NCBI GenBank assembly: GCA_000471045.1
Contig: KI301992.1
Location: 1,056,568 to 1,120,567 of the forward strand
DNA length: 64,000 bases
Direction: 5' to 3'
Origin: an actinobacterium LLX17
Lineage (GTDB): Bacteria; Actinomycetota; Actinomycetes; Propionibacteriales; Nocardioidaceae
Each line of letters opens with the position of its first letter. The first letter of the stretch is position 1. Shown in pieces: positions 33,715 through 42,550 of the stretch. The position numbers and the translations under genes are program-made. The notes beneath the pieces are model-generated. The model made no database searches and was not told where the DNA came from. It saw nothing but the letters and a program-made list of their open reading frames with translations.

Positions 33715-34571
33715 GCGACACGGACGTCGAGGACGCCCCGGCCACCGAGTTCTCGGTGACCCTCGGCAACTTCGAGGGTCCGTTCGACCTGCTGCTGCAG
33801 CTGATCGGCAAGCGACAGCTCGACGTCACCGAGATCGCCTTGTCGGAGGTGACGTCCGACTTCATCGCCTACATCGCCGAGCTCGACGGCGATCTGGAGC
33901 AGACCACCCACTTCCTGCTCGTCGCCTCGACGCTGCTCGACCTCAAGACCGCCCGGTTGCTGCCGCAGGCCGAGGTCGAGGACGAGGAGGACCTGGCGCT
34001 GCTGGAAGCCCGTGACCTGCTGTTCGCGCGGCTCATGCAGTACCGGGCGTTCAAGCTCGTCGCCGGTCAGCTGGGGGAGCGGCTCGCGCGCGAGGCCCAC
34101 CGGCACCCGCGCGCGGTGTCGTTGGAGCCGCGGTTCGCCGACCTGCTGCCCGAGATCCTCATCAGCGCCACACCTGACGACCTGGCCCGGCTCGCCGCCG
34201 CCGCGCTGACGCCGAAGCCGGTGCCGATCCTGTCGCTCGCGCACCTGCACGCGCCCCAGGTCAGCGTCCGCGAGCAGGGGCACCTCGTGGTCGACCGGCT
34301 TCGCCGCGAACACTCCCTGACGTTCCGCCAGCTGACGGCCGACTCCCCGGACCTGATGACGACCGTCGCGCGGTTCCTGTCGCTGCTGGAGCTGTTCCGC
34401 GAGGGTGTCGTGGCGTTCGAGCAGGCCACGCCGCTGGGCGACCTGCACCTGCGGTGGACCGGCACTGACGAGGGCGACATCGACGTGGGCGACGAGTTCG
34501 ACGCGCCTCCCGGCACGCCCGACCCCACTGAGCACACCATCCCGAACCCCGAGGAGGACGAGCATGAGTGA
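33711..34571 (+). CDS. scpA: Segregation and condensation protein A
   Basis: This is the ScpA kleisin subunit that bridges SMC heads, 286 residues. The N-terminal family motif FEGPFDLLLQLIGKRQLDVTEIALSEVT is intact, followed by DLKTARLLPQ and a central acidic helical linker. The C-terminal winged-helix segment VTFRQL-like (HSLTFRQLTADSPDLMTTVARFLSLLELFREGVVAFEQ) is also present. The start is GTG overlapping the preceding gene as GTGA. It overlaps scpB by 8 bases. The C-terminal 40 residues are acidic and disordered. Confidence 0.95.
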   Translation: MSDTDVEDAPATEFSVTLGNFEGPFDLLLQLIGKRQLDVTEIALSEVTSDFIAYIAELDGDLEQTTHFLLVASTLLDLKTARLLPQAEVEDEEDLALLEARDLLFARLMQYRAFKLVAGQLGERLAREAHRHPRAVSLEPRFADLLPEILISATPDDLARLAAAALTPKPVPILSLAHLHAPQVSVREQGHLVVDRLRREHSLTFRQLTADSPDLMTTVARFLSLLELFREGVVAFEQATPLGDLHLRWTGTDEGDIDVGDEFDAPPGTPDPTEHTIPNPEEDEHE

Positions 34572-35184
34572 CGCGAGCCTGCCCCGCGGACCGCACGAGC
34601 TGGAGCTGGAGATGCTCGAGCTGCGGCCCGCGCTGGAGGCGGTCCTCATGGTCGCCGACCAGCCGCTCGACCACCTGACGCTGGCCCAGGCCGTGGGTCA
34701 CCCGCCGCAGGACGTCGCCGACGCGCTGGCCGAGCTGGCCGCCGAGTACGACGAGCAGGGCCGGGGCTTCGAGCTGCGGTCCATCGCCGGCGGCTGGCGC
34801 TACTTCACGCGCGAGACCGTCTCGGCGGCCGTGGAACGGTTCGTGCTCGACGGCCAGCAGGCCCGCCTGACGCAGGCGGCGCTCGAGACGCTCGCCGTCG
34901 TCGCGTACCGGCAGCCGATCAGCCGCTCGCGCATCTCGGCGATCCGCGGTGTCAACGTCGACGGCGTCGTGCGGACGCTCGTGACGCGCGGGCTGATCGA
35001 GGAGGCCGGCACCGACGCCGAGAGCGGCGCCATCCTCTACCGCACCACCAGCTACTTCCTGGAGCGCATGGGCCTCGGCGGGCTCGACGAGCTGCCCGAG
35101 ATCGCCCCGATGCTGCCGGAGCTGGGCGACATGGACGAGACGCCGTCAGCCGTGGGACCAGCCGGGGGAGGCGCTGATGTCTGA
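34564..35184 (+). CDS. scpB: Segregation and condensation protein B
   Basis: ScpB is a tandem winged-helix protein that binds ScpA in the SMC-ScpAB complex, 206 residues. It shows LRPALEAVLMVADQPL at the N-terminus, the central GGWRYFTRETVSAAVERFVL, and ARLTQAALETLAVVAYRQPISRSRISAIRGVNVDGVVRTL of the second winged helix. The start at 34564 overlaps the end of scpA by 8 bases, and the 3' end overlaps rluB by 8 bases. The acidic tail after about 185 is typical of actinobacterial ScpB. Confidence 0.95.
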   Translation: MSDASLPRGPHELELEMLELRPALEAVLMVADQPLDHLTLAQAVGHPPQDVADALAELAAEYDEQGRGFELRSIAGGWRYFTRETVSAAVERFVLDGQQARLTQAALETLAVVAYRQPISRSRISAIRGVNVDGVVRTLVTRGLIEEAGTDAESGAILYRTTSYFLERMGLGGLDELPEIAPMLPELGDMDETPSAVGPAGGGADV

Positions 35185-35923
35185 CGCTCAGCCCGATGAG
35201 GGCATTCGGCTCCAGAAGGTGCTGGCGCAGGCCGGCATCGGCAGTCGCCGCGCGTGCGAGCGCTTGATGGAGGAGGGACGCGTCGAGGTCGACGGCGAGG
35301 TCGTCACCCAGATGGGGGCTCGGGTCGACCCCTCTCGATCGGTCGTCCGCGTGGACGGTCGTCGCCTCCCGCCACCGAGCGATCACGCCTACGTGCTGGT
35401 CAACAAGCCCCGCGGCATCGTCACGTCGATGGCCGACGAACGGGACCGCCCAGACCTGCGCACCTTGATCGGGGACCGGCCGGAACGGTTGTTCCATGTC
35501 GGCCGGCTCGACACCGACACTTCCGGCCTGTTGCTGATGACCAACGACGGCGAGCTCGCCCACCGGCTGGCCCACCCGTCGTTCGAGATCACCAAGACCT
35601 ACGTGGCGCTCGTCGACGGTGCCGTCAGCGACGCCGTGGGCGTGCGGCTGCGGGCCGGCGTGGAGCTCGAGGACGGTCGCGCCGTCGTCGACCGCTTCCG
35701 GGTCCGCGACGTCTCGCAGGGCCGCTCGATGGTTGAGCTGGACATCCACATGGGACGCAACCGCATCGTCCGGCGACTGCTCGACGAGGTCGGTCACCCC
35801 GTGCGGGAGCTGACCCGCACCGCCTTCGGTCCCTTGCGACTCGGCGGCCTCGGCTCCGGCCGCTCGCGCGACCTGACCCGCGACGAGCTGGGTGCCCTGC
35901 TGGACAGCGTGGCGGACGCATGA
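35177..35923 (+). CDS. rluB: Pseudouridine synthase RluB/RsuA family
   Basis: This is a 23S rRNA pseudouridine synthase of the RsuA/RluB group, 248 residues. An N-terminal S4 domain covers about 10-57 (IRLQKVLAQAGIGSRRACERLMEEGRVEVDG). The catalytic aspartate is in the HVGRLDTDTSGLLLMTNDG motif, and the C-terminal GRNRIVRRLLDEVGHPVRELTR motif is complete. By family it modifies a uridine of the 2605 region of 23S rRNA. It overlaps scpB by 8 bases and tyrA as ATGA. The scpA-scpB-rluB order is widely conserved. Confidence 0.94.
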   Translation: MSDAQPDEGIRLQKVLAQAGIGSRRACERLMEEGRVEVDGEVVTQMGARVDPSRSVVRVDGRRLPPPSDHAYVLVNKPRGIVTSMADERDRPDLRTLIGDRPERLFHVGRLDTDTSGLLLMTNDGELAHRLAHPSFEITKTYVALVDGAVSDAVGVRLRAGVELEDGRAVVDRFRVRDVSQGRSMVELDIHMGRNRIVRRLLDEVGHPVRELTRTAFGPLRLGGLGSGRSRDLTRDELGALLDSVADA

Positions 35924-36993
35924 CGGGTGCTGTCACGGGCCCGGTCCTCGTCGTGGGCTGCGGTCTGATCGGCACGTCGGTCGCCCTCGCGCTGCGTGAG
36001 CTCGACGTCGCCGTGCACCTGCGCGACCGCGAGTCGACGGTCGTCGAGATGGCAGTGGCGGTCGGCGCTGGCACGGCCGAGCCCGTCGAGGCTCCGCAGC
36101 TCGTGATCGTGGCCGTCCCGCCGTCGGCCACGCCCGACACCGCCGCCATGCTGCTGGCGGAGTTCCCCGATGCCGTGGTGACCGACGTCGCCAGCGTCAA
36201 GCAGCCCGTGGTCTCCGTCGCTGCGGCCGGCGACGGTTCGGCCCGATTCGTGGGGGGACACCCCATGGCCGGCACTGAACGGTCCGGTCCCGTGGCCGGA
36301 TCCGCCCGTCTGTTCGAGGGCCGTCCCTGGGCCGTTGTCCCGACACCGGACTCGACGCCCGAGGCGATCGCGCTCGTCGAGGAGGTTGCAGCGTCCCTGC
36401 AGGCGGTGCCGTTGCGGATGGCCGCCGACGCGCACGACGAGGCCGTCGCGCTGGTCTCGCACGTCCCGCACCTCGTCTCGGTGCTCACCGCGGGACTGCT
36501 CGCGAGCGCGCCCCGCGACCACCTCGAGCTCGCGGGCCCGGGCCTGCGTGACGTCACCCGCATCGCGGGCAGCGGCACCGGCATGTGGCTCGACATCCTC
36601 GACAGCAACGCCCGTCCGGTCCGCGAGCTGCTGGTCTCGCTGCGCGGCGACCTCGATCGCGTGCTCGACGCCCTCGACAGCGGGGGAGAGACGTTGGCCG
36701 GTCGCATGTCCGACGTCCTCGACGCCGGCCGCGCCGGCACCCGCCGCATCCCCGGCAAGCACGGCGCCACCCGGATCGAGTCCGCCGCGGTGCTGGTGCC
36801 GGTCGAGGACCGCCCGGGTGAGCTGTCGCGCCTGATGGCCGACGTCGGCGCGTCGGGCGTCAACCTCGAGGACCTGAGCATCGACCACGAGTACGGTCGG
36901 CCCGTGGGACTTGCCGCGATCGAGGTCGCCGTCGACCGAGCCGACCATCTGGTCGCGTCGCTCATCGAGCGCGGCTGGCCCGCCTACCGCTAG
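35920..36993 (+). CDS. tyrA: Prephenate dehydrogenase with C-terminal ACT domain
   Basis: This enzyme oxidatively decarboxylates prephenate (or arogenate) for tyrosine synthesis, 357 residues. The NAD(P)-binding Rossmann start GCGLIGTSVALALREL is at about 11-26. The catalytic region VGGHPMAGTERSGPVAGSARLFEGRPW contains the family histidine. An ACT regulatory domain at about 285-355 (VLVPVEDRPGELSRLMADVGASGVNLEDL) suggests feedback control by tyrosine. It overlaps rluB as ATGA and precedes cmk. It is an insertion relative to the M. tuberculosis block, where rluB is followed directly by cmk. Confidence 0.93.
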   Translation: MTGAVTGPVLVVGCGLIGTSVALALRELDVAVHLRDRESTVVEMAVAVGAGTAEPVEAPQLVIVAVPPSATPDTAAMLLAEFPDAVVTDVASVKQPVVSVAAAGDGSARFVGGHPMAGTERSGPVAGSARLFEGRPWAVVPTPDSTPEAIALVEEVAASLQAVPLRMAADAHDEAVALVSHVPHLVSVLTAGLLASAPRDHLELAGPGLRDVTRIAGSGTGMWLDILDSNARPVRELLVSLRGDLDRVLDALDSGGETLAGRMSDVLDAGRAGTRRIPGKHGATRIESAAVLVPVEDRPGELSRLMADVGASGVNLEDLSIDHEYGRPVGLAAIEVAVDRADHLVASLIERGWPAYR

Positions 36994-37000
36994 GAGATCA

Positions 37001-37666
37001 GTGACCAACGCCTTCGTCGTCGCCGTCGACGGGCCCTCGGGGTCCGGCAAGTCGAGCACCGCCCGTGGGGTGGCTGACCGGCTCGGTTTCGCCTACCTCG
37101 ACACTGGGGCGATGTACCGCGCCGTGACGTGGGCCGTGCTGCGCCGGGGGATCGACACCGCCGACGCCGGGGCTGTCGCCGGCGTGATGGACCAGATCGA
37201 GATCACGTCGGGCACCGATCCGCTCGCGCCGACCATCGCGGCCGACGGTGTCGACGTCTCGGTCGAGATCCGCGGCGACGAGGTGACCGCCCACGTGAGT
37301 CCCGTCGCCGTCGTGCCCGAGGTCCGTGCGGCGCTGGTGGCCCGGCAGCGCGAGATCATCGCCGCTGCCGCGGGAGGCATCGTCGTCGAGGGCCGTGACA
37401 TCGGCTCGACCGTCGCGCCCGACGCGCCGGTCAAGATCTATCTCGTGGCCGATCCCGAGGCCCGTGCCGCGCGTCGTGCCGCCGAGGTGGGGGCCACCGA
37501 CACCGCCTCGACCGCCGCCTCACTGGCGCGTCGTGACCACATCGACTCCAGTCGCGCCACGTCGCCGCTGGTCAAGTCCGACGGTGCCGTCGAGATCGAC
37601 AGCACGTACCTCACGCTCGAGGAGGTCGTCGCCACCATCGTCGCGATCGTCGAGGAGCGCCGATGA
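37001..37666 (+). CDS. cmk: Cytidylate kinase
   Basis: This enzyme phosphorylates CMP/dCMP, 221 residues, bacterial long form with the NMP-binding insert. Walker A is GPSGSGKS at residues 11-18. GLDTGAMYR-like (YLDTGAMYRAVTWAVL) and the VEGRDIGSTVAPDAPVKIYL segment are conserved. The GTG start is fixed by an AGGAGA site four bases upstream at 36992-36997; the longer open frame upstream overlaps tyrA and has no similarity. It overlaps plsC by four bases. Confidence 0.95.
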   Translation: MTNAFVVAVDGPSGSGKSSTARGVADRLGFAYLDTGAMYRAVTWAVLRRGIDTADAGAVAGVMDQIEITSGTDPLAPTIAADGVDVSVEIRGDEVTAHVSPVAVVPEVRAALVARQREIIAAAAGGIVVEGRDIGSTVAPDAPVKIYLVADPEARAARRAAEVGATDTASTAASLARRDHIDSSRATSPLVKSDGAVEIDSTYLTLEEVVATIVAIVEERR

Positions 37667-38385
37667 CCGTGCTGCGCACCGAGGCGAGCTCGACGCCCAA
37701 GGCTCGCGGGCTGCCGGAGCGTGCGCTGCGACGGTTGCGTCCGGTGCTGGCGCGGCGCCTCTCGTCCCGGTGGGACGTGCACGTCACGGGCGCCGACCGG
37801 CTGCCGGCGACGGGACCGGTCATCCTGATCAGCAACCACATCGGCTGGCTCGACGGCCCGCTCACGGTGGCCACGGCATCCCGGCCGGTGCACGCGCTGG
37901 TCAAGCAGGAGGCCTTCGAGGGTCGATCCGGCCTGCTGATGCGGGTGGGGGCGCAGATCCCCTTGCACCGGGGGCGCACGCACACCCAGGCGGTGCGCAC
38001 CGCGCTGCGGGTGCTGCGGGCCGGCCAGGTGCTGCTGGTCTACCCCGAGGGCACCCGGGGTGAGGGCGAGGTGCGCAGCACGTATCCGGGCGCCGCCTAC
38101 TTCGCCATGGTCACCGGAGCGCCCATCGTGCCCGTCGCGGTCCTCGGCACGCGCGACCCGGGGGCCGACATCGAGTCACGCCCCGCGGACGGCCAGCGAG
38201 TCGACGTCGTCTATGGTGGAACGTTGCACGTCGAACCGCGCCCGTGGCCGCGCGACCTCGAGGCCCTGGCGGTCGAGCAGGACCGAGTGGCCACCGCGTT
38301 GCGCGAGCACGTCGCCGCCACCACGGAGCTGCTCGGGCGCGAGTTGCCCGGACCTCCACCACGACAGGAACACCTCGATGACTGA
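37663..38385 (+). CDS. plsC: 1-acyl-sn-glycerol-3-phosphate acyltransferase (PlsC type)
   Basis: This 240-residue lysophosphatidic-acid acyltransferase-like protein has the catalytic N-H-x4-D motif ([10 protein letters not shown]) and the acceptor-binding FPEGTR-type motif ([11 protein letters not shown]). A third block [18 protein letters not shown] ([15 protein letters not shown]) is also present. A membrane-associating hydrophobic stretch precedes the first motif. It probably makes phosphatidic acid, but paralogues in actinobacteria can act on other acceptors. It overlaps cmk by four bases and der by eight. The cmk-plsC-der order is common in actinobacteria. Confidence 0.9.
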   Translation: MTVLRTEASSTPKARGLPERALRRLRPVLARRLSSRWDVHVTGADRLPATGPVILISNHIGWLDGPLTVATASRPVHALVKQEAFEGRSGLLMRVGAQIPLHRGRTHTQAVRTALRVLRAGQVLLVYPEGTRGEGEVRSTYPGAAYFAMVTGAPIVPVAVLGTRDPGADIESRPADGQRVDVVYGGTLHVEPRPWPRDLEALAVEQDRVATALREHVAATTELLGRELPGPPPRQEHLDD

Positions 38386-39748
38386 CTTCGAGCCCGACGC
38401 CGGGATCGACGGCACCGGCCCGGACGACGGACCCCAGCCGGTCCTGGCCGTGATCGGGCGACCCAACGTCGGCAAGTCGACGCTGGTCAACCGCATCATC
38501 GGTCGCCGTGAGGCCGTCGTCGAGGACGTCCCCGGCGTCACCCGTGACCGCGTCCCGTACGACGCCACGTGGAACGGCCGCAACTTCACCGTGGTCGACA
38601 CCGGTGGCTGGGACCCCGACGCCCGTGGTCTCGCCGAGCGCATCGCCGCGCAGGCCGAGATCGCCGTCTCCGTGGCCGACGCCGTCCTGTTCGTCGTCGA
38701 TGCCACGGTCGGCATCACCGACGCCGACGAGGCCGTCGTCAAGATCCTGCGCGCCTCCGGCAAGCCGGTCGTGCTGGCGGCCAACAAGGTCGACGACCAG
38801 CGCACCGAGTCCGAGGCTGCGTCGCTGTGGAACCTGGGACTCGGCGAGCCCCATCCTGTCTCGGCCCTGCACGGGCGGGGGAGCGGCGACATGCTCGACG
38901 CCATCCTCGACGCGCTGCCCGAGGCCCCGGAGTGGGACGGCGAGATCATCCGCGGCCCGCGTCGCGTGGCGATCGTCGGCAAGCCCAACGTCGGCAAGTC
39001 GAGCCTGCTGAACAAGCTGGCCGGCTCCGAGCGCGTGGTCGTCGACGACGCCTCCGGCACCACCGTCGACCCCGTCGACGAGATCGTCGAGCTGGGTGAC
39101 CGCACCTGGACGTTCATCGACACCGCCGGCATCCGCAAGAGGGTGCGGGAGGCGTCCGGCCACGAGTACTACGCCAGCCTGCGCACCAGCACCGCCATCG
39201 AGCGTGCCGAGGTCGCCGTGATGATCATCGACGCTGGCCATCCACTGACCGAGCAGGACACCCGCATCATCTCGGCCGTCGCCGAGACCGGACGCGCTCT
39301 CGTCATCGCCTTCAACAAGTGGGACACGGTCGACGAGGAGCGCCGCTACTACCTGGAGAAGGAGATCGAGCGCGAGCTGGTGCAGGTCAAGTGGGCGCCG
39401 CGCATCAACATCGCCGCCCTGACCGGCTGGCACGTCGACCGGCTCGTGCGTGCGCTCGACTCCGCGCTCGAGGGCTGGGAGACCCGCGTGCCGACGGGCC
39501 AGCTCAACGCCTTCCTCGGCCGGCTCGTCTCGGAGCACCCGCACCCCGTGCGCGGCGGCAAGCAGCCGAAGATCCTGTTCGGCACGCAGGCCGCCACCGC
39601 ACCGCCGACGTTCGTGCTGTTCAGCTCGGGCAAGCTCGAGGACCCTTACCTGCGGTTCGTCGAGCGGCGCCTGCGCGAGGAGTTCGGCTTCGTCGGCTCG
39701 CCCATCCACCTGACCCAGCGCGTCCGCGAGAAGCGCAAGCGACGCTGA
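38378..39748 (+). CDS. der: Ribosome-assembly GTPase Der (EngA)
   Basis: Der is a double-GTPase needed for 50S subunit assembly, 456 residues. Two G domains each show G1 (GRPNVGKS near 27-34 and GKPNVGKS near 204-211) and G3 DTGGW / DTAGI motifs. NKVD and NKWD provide the G4 motifs. The C-terminal KH-like domain follows (about 375-456). The ATG at 38378 overlaps the plsC stop by 8 bases and is the normal family start after an acidic actinobacterial extension. It closes the conserved block. Confidence 0.95.
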   Translation: MTDFEPDAGIDGTGPDDGPQPVLAVIGRPNVGKSTLVNRIIGRREAVVEDVPGVTRDRVPYDATWNGRNFTVVDTGGWDPDARGLAERIAAQAEIAVSVADAVLFVVDATVGITDADEAVVKILRASGKPVVLAANKVDDQRTESEAASLWNLGLGEPHPVSALHGRGSGDMLDAILDALPEAPEWDGEIIRGPRRVAIVGKPNVGKSSLLNKLAGSERVVVDDASGTTVDPVDEIVELGDRTWTFIDTAGIRKRVREASGHEYYASLRTSTAIERAEVAVMIIDAGHPLTEQDTRIISAVAETGRALVIAFNKWDTVDEERRYYLEKEIERELVQVKWAPRINIAALTGWHVDRLVRALDSALEGWETRVPTGQLNAFLGRLVSEHPHPVRGGKQPKILFGTQAATAPPTFVLFSSGKLEDPYLRFVERRLREEFGFVGSPIHLTQRVREKRKRR

Positions 39749-39758
39749 GGCTCGGCAC

Positions 39759-40706
39759 GTGCCGCCGCGGTCGCCCCTGCCGCCACGCCACGGGCTCGGT
39801 GCTGCCTGGGTCCGGACGCCCGATCGCGCCCCGGGGCCGTCGCCGTGGCCCACGATGGGCGCCTGGCTGCGGCACAAGCTGCCCGACCGCGTCGACGTCG
39901 GGGGCTTGCTCGCCGACGAGCGCTTCGTCGGCGAGGACGGCCGACCGGTACGTGAGGACGACCCCTACCGCCCGCACACGTTCGTGTGGTTCCACCGCGA
40001 CCTGAGGGACGAGGTGCGGGTGCCCGGCGACATCGAGGTGTTGCATCGCGACGAGCGCCTGGTCGTGGTCGACAAGCCGCCGTTCCTGGCCACGATTCCG
40101 CGCGGGCGGCACGTGGCGCAGAGCGTCGTCGTGCGGTTGCGGGACGAGCTCGGCCTGCCGGAGCTGTCGCCCGTTCACCGGTTGGACCGGGTCACGTCCG
40201 GCGTGCTGGTGCTGGCGACCGAGCGTCGGTGGCGTGGCGCCTACCAGGGGCTCTTCCAGCGGCGGGAGGTCACCAAGACCTACCTGGCCCTGGCCGGTCA
40301 CGATCCGGGGTTGGAGCTGCCGGTGGTGGTGCGCAACCACATCCGCAAGATCGCCGGCGAGCTGCAGGCCGAGGTGATTCCCGGTGCACCGGTCAACGCC
40401 GAGACGCTCGTCGAGCTGGAGGACGTCCGGGACGGGCACGGTGTCTACCGGCTCACCCCGCGCACCGGGCGCACCCATCAACTGCGCCTCCACCTGGCCG
40501 GGCTGGGTGTTCCCATCGTCGGTGACCCCCTGTATCCGCAGGTGCTGGACGTCGCTGTCGACGACTTCAGCACCCCGTTGCAGCTGCTGGCGCACGAGCT
40601 GTCGTTCACCGATCCGGTCGACGGCGCGCCCCGGCAATTCACGAGTCGGCGGGCCCTCCCGCTCGTCGCCGAACCGGGTGCACCACCCACGACCGACCTG
40701 CGATAA
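39759..40706 (+). CDS. RluA-family pseudouridine synthase
   Basis: This 315-residue RNA pseudouridine synthase has the catalytic aspartate in the HRLDRVTSGVLVLA motif (near residue 148). VTKTYLALA and the end motif GRTHQLRLHLAGLGVPIVGDPLYP identify the RluA group. It lacks an S4 domain; instead the first 90 residues form an actinobacterial extension. In other phyla RluA homologues modify tRNA and 23S rRNA; the target here is open. The start is GTG ten bases after der with no strong ribosome site, so a later start is possible. It is followed by tRNA-Pro. Confidence 0.87.
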   Translation: MPPRSPLPPRHGLGAAWVRTPDRAPGPSPWPTMGAWLRHKLPDRVDVGGLLADERFVGEDGRPVREDDPYRPHTFVWFHRDLRDEVRVPGDIEVLHRDERLVVVDKPPFLATIPRGRHVAQSVVVRLRDELGLPELSPVHRLDRVTSGVLVLATERRWRGAYQGLFQRREVTKTYLALAGHDPGLELPVVVRNHIRKIAGELQAEVIPGAPVNAETLVELEDVRDGHGVYRLTPRTGRTHQLRLHLAGLGVPIVGDPLYPQVLDVAVDDFSTPLQLLAHELSFTDPVDGAPRQFTSRRALPLVAEPGAPPTTDLR

Positions 40707-40723
40707 AGTGGCGGACGGTTCAA

Positions 40724-40797
<74 letters not shown>

Positions 40798-40829
40798 CGT
40801 TGAATTCAGGCTGGAATGCCAGTCGAGAA

Positions 40830-40864
40830 CGGCCCTTCTGCCTGCCGGCAGGAGGGCCGCTTTT
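40830..40864 (+). terminator. Rho-independent terminator after tRNA-Pro
   Basis: A 13-bp stem (CGGCCCTTCTGCC with GGCAGGAGGGCCG, one G-U pair) and a TGCC loop are followed by CTTTT. It lies 33 bases after the tRNA and also faces the end of the oppositely oriented methyltransferase gene. Confidence 0.85.
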
Positions 40865-40883
40865 CGTGGTCAGCCGAGCACAT

Positions 40884-41480
40884 CTAGGGGCGTCGGAAGA
40901 CCGAGACGGCCCAGTCGCTGTCGTCGGTGAAGGGGTCGAGGTTCCAGGTGCCGAACCGGTGCTCGAGGTTCCAGCCCACGGCCGTCGCGTCCTGGTCGAG
41001 CGAATGCAGTGCATAGGCCCGATCGAGGTGGAAGCCGAACACGACGCGGCCGCCGGGAGCGAGCACGGTGGCCATCGCTGCCAGGATCGCCGGCTCGGTG
41101 CCGGACTCGACGAACGGCATCACGTTGCCGGTGCAGACGATCAGGTCGAAGGGACCACCCACCTGCGGGCTGAGGTCGACCAGGTTCAGGACCCGGAGGT
41201 CACATCCGCGGTGCTGCTCACGTCCCGCCTCGATCAGTACGGGATCGGCGTCCACCCCGATGACGTCGTGACCGCGCAGTCCGAGGGCATGGGTGATCCG
41301 TCCGGCGCCGCAGCCGGCGTCGAGGATCGTGCTGCCCGGGGCGACCATCGCATCGATGAGCCGGGCCTCGCCGTCGATGTCCTTGCCCTCGGCGGCGATG
41401 CTCACGAACCGCTGGGCATACTCGTGTCGCTGTTCCGGGGTCCGCTCCGTGAACCACCGCGTCGACCGCTGTTCGCCCAT
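40884..41480 (-). CDS. Class I SAM-dependent methyltransferase
   Basis: This small methyltransferase of 198 residues has motif I as ILDAGCGAGRITHALGLRG, an acidic end of strand 2 (GVDADP), and motif IV as FDLIVCTGNVMPF. The substrate cannot be inferred. The ATG at 41480 is preferred over GTG at 41486 because a GGAAGG ribosome site lies nine bases before it. It faces the tRNA-Pro terminator and sits downstream of the copper-related pair on the same strand, with a 35-base gap, so it may be read through from them. Confidence 0.83.
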   Translation of the reverse strand: MGEQRSTRWFTERTPEQRHEYAQRFVSIAAEGKDIDGEARLIDAMVAPGSTILDAGCGAGRITHALGLRGHDVIGVDADPVLIEAGREQHRGCDLRVLNLVDLSPQVGGPFDLIVCTGNVMPFVESGTEPAILAAMATVLAPGGRVVFGFHLDRAYALHSLDQDATAVGWNLEHRFGTWNLDPFTDDSDWAVSVFRRP

Positions 41481-41515
41481 GGCCACGATCCTTCCACCTC
41501 ACAGGTCACCGTCAC

Positions 41516-42004
41516 TCACCCCGCCGGAGGGATCTCGATGTCGGCGTACGGACCCGTCCGTGGCTCGACCGGCACGGTGGTGACGATCTGGGCACTGGAC
41601 TCGAAGGTCAGCTCGAGCGGTGCACGAAAGCCCTGCACCAGTCGGTCGGCCGAGATGAGGACGGCGGGGTCGTCAGCCAGCTGGACGGGGGTCTCGGGTG
41701 GGATCACGACGGGGCCGCCAACCAGCTCGACGGCGATCGGGAACTCGAGCTCGCCCTCGGCGTCCACGTCGATGAGGCGGTCCTCGCCCTCGCCGTCGTT
41801 GACCAGGGTGCCGACGAGGACCCCTCGCCCCTCGCCATCGGTGACGATCGCGAGGTTCGAGGCCGTCACGGTCGCGTTCCGCTCGACCTGTCCGATAGGC
41901 GGCTGGGAGTCACCGTCGCCGTCCGGCCCGCAGGCGCTCGTCAGCATCAGAGCGGCGGTCAACAGGACGGCGGAGGGACGGATCATGCGGGTACGGCGGT
42001 TCAT
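41516..42004 (-). CDS. Secreted lipoprotein, LpqE/PCuAC-like, putative copper handling
   Basis: This lipoprotein of 162 residues has an arginine-rich N-terminus, a hydrophobic stretch and a lipobox LTSAC (C25). The mature part is a small beta-rich domain (NLAIVTDGEGRGVLVGTLVNDGEGEDRLIDV and a late VEL-x-GGPVVIPPETPVQL). This recalls actinobacterial LpqE and the PCuAC copper-chaperone fold, but the H(M)x10MxHxM copper motif is not seen, so copper binding is unproven. A GAAGGAGC ribosome site supports the ATG at 42004. It is 40 bases downstream of the Cys-rich copper-binding protein on the same strand, probably one operon. Confidence 0.72.
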   Translation of the reverse strand: MNRRTRMIRPSAVLLTAALMLTSACGPDGDGDSQPPIGQVERNATVTASNLAIVTDGEGRGVLVGTLVNDGEGEDRLIDVDAEGELEFPIAVELVGGPVVIPPETPVQLADDPAVLISADRLVQGFRAPLELTFESSAQIVTTVPVEPRTGPYADIEIPPAG

Positions 42005-42044
42005 CGTGCTCCTTCGGGTCGGGGGATGGGAGAACAACTGGTTC

Positions 42045-42449
42045 CTACAGCGAGGCGAGCACGCGCCGACAGGCTTCTTCGCAGCGACGGCAGGCCTCGG
42101 CGCAGATGCGGCAGTGCTCGTGCATGTCGGCGTGGCCGGCGCACTCGTCGGCACAGGTCGCGCAGGCCTGTGCGCAGGCCTCCAGCACGGCACGGGTGAT
42201 GGTGGCGTCGTAGCCGGTGTGGCGGGACATGACACGCGCGGTGGTACCGCAGATGTCGGCGCAGTCGAGATCGGTCCGGATGCAGCGACGGAGGTCGGCG
42301 ACCATCTCCTCACTCAGGCACGAGTCGGCGCATGCGGTGCAGACCTGCTCGCACTCGATGCACGCGGCGATGCACTCGGCCCAGAGCTCGCGGTCGTTGC
42401 GGATCTCGGCGGGGTAGGCCTTCATCATGGCCGTGACGGTGTGGGTCAT
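42045..42449 (-). CDS. Cysteine-rich four-helix-bundle copper storage protein (Csp-like, DUF326)
   Basis: This 134-residue protein has 18 cysteines arranged as repeated CxxxC and CxxC pairs along predicted helices (for instance ECIAACIECEQVC, CAQACATCADEC and CRICAEACRRCEEAC). That is the signature of the Csp family, whose four-helix bundles store many Cu(I) ions. There is no signal peptide, so it is the cytosolic Csp3-type. A GAGAGGAG site precedes the ATG. It probably buffers copper in the cytoplasm. The downstream lipoprotein and an upstream G/C palindrome suit a copper-responsive unit. Confidence 0.9.
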   Translation of the reverse strand: MTHTVTAMMKAYPAEIRNDRELWAECIAACIECEQVCTACADSCLSEEMVADLRRCIRTDLDCADICGTTARVMSRHTGYDATITRAVLEACAQACATCADECAGHADMHEHCRICAEACRRCEEACRRVLASL

Positions 42450-42483
42450 CGGAACGGCTCCTCTCGTGGGCGGTCGGTCTCTG

Positions 42484-42495
42484 GGGGCGTACCCC
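42484..42495. promoter_or_regulatory. GGGG-CGTA-CCCC palindrome upstream of copper storage gene
   Basis: This inverted repeat lies 35 bases upstream of the Csp-like gene, in the divergent spacer. G/C-tract palindromes of this type with a TA centre resemble CsoR copper-repressor operators, but the match is short and no csoR gene is in the window. Confidence 0.3.
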
Positions 42496-42538
42496 GTTGT
42501 GGCCGGATGATCACCCGGTGGGGCTGTTCCGTCCCGAC

Positions 42539-42550
42539 TAGCCTGAGGTC
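42539..42550 (+). promoter_or_regulatory. -10 element for a leaderless transcript of the 42551 gene
   Basis: TAGCCT (42539-42544) is followed by exactly six bases and the ATG, so the predicted first transcribed base is the A of the start codon. No clear -35 is seen. Confidence 0.45.
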
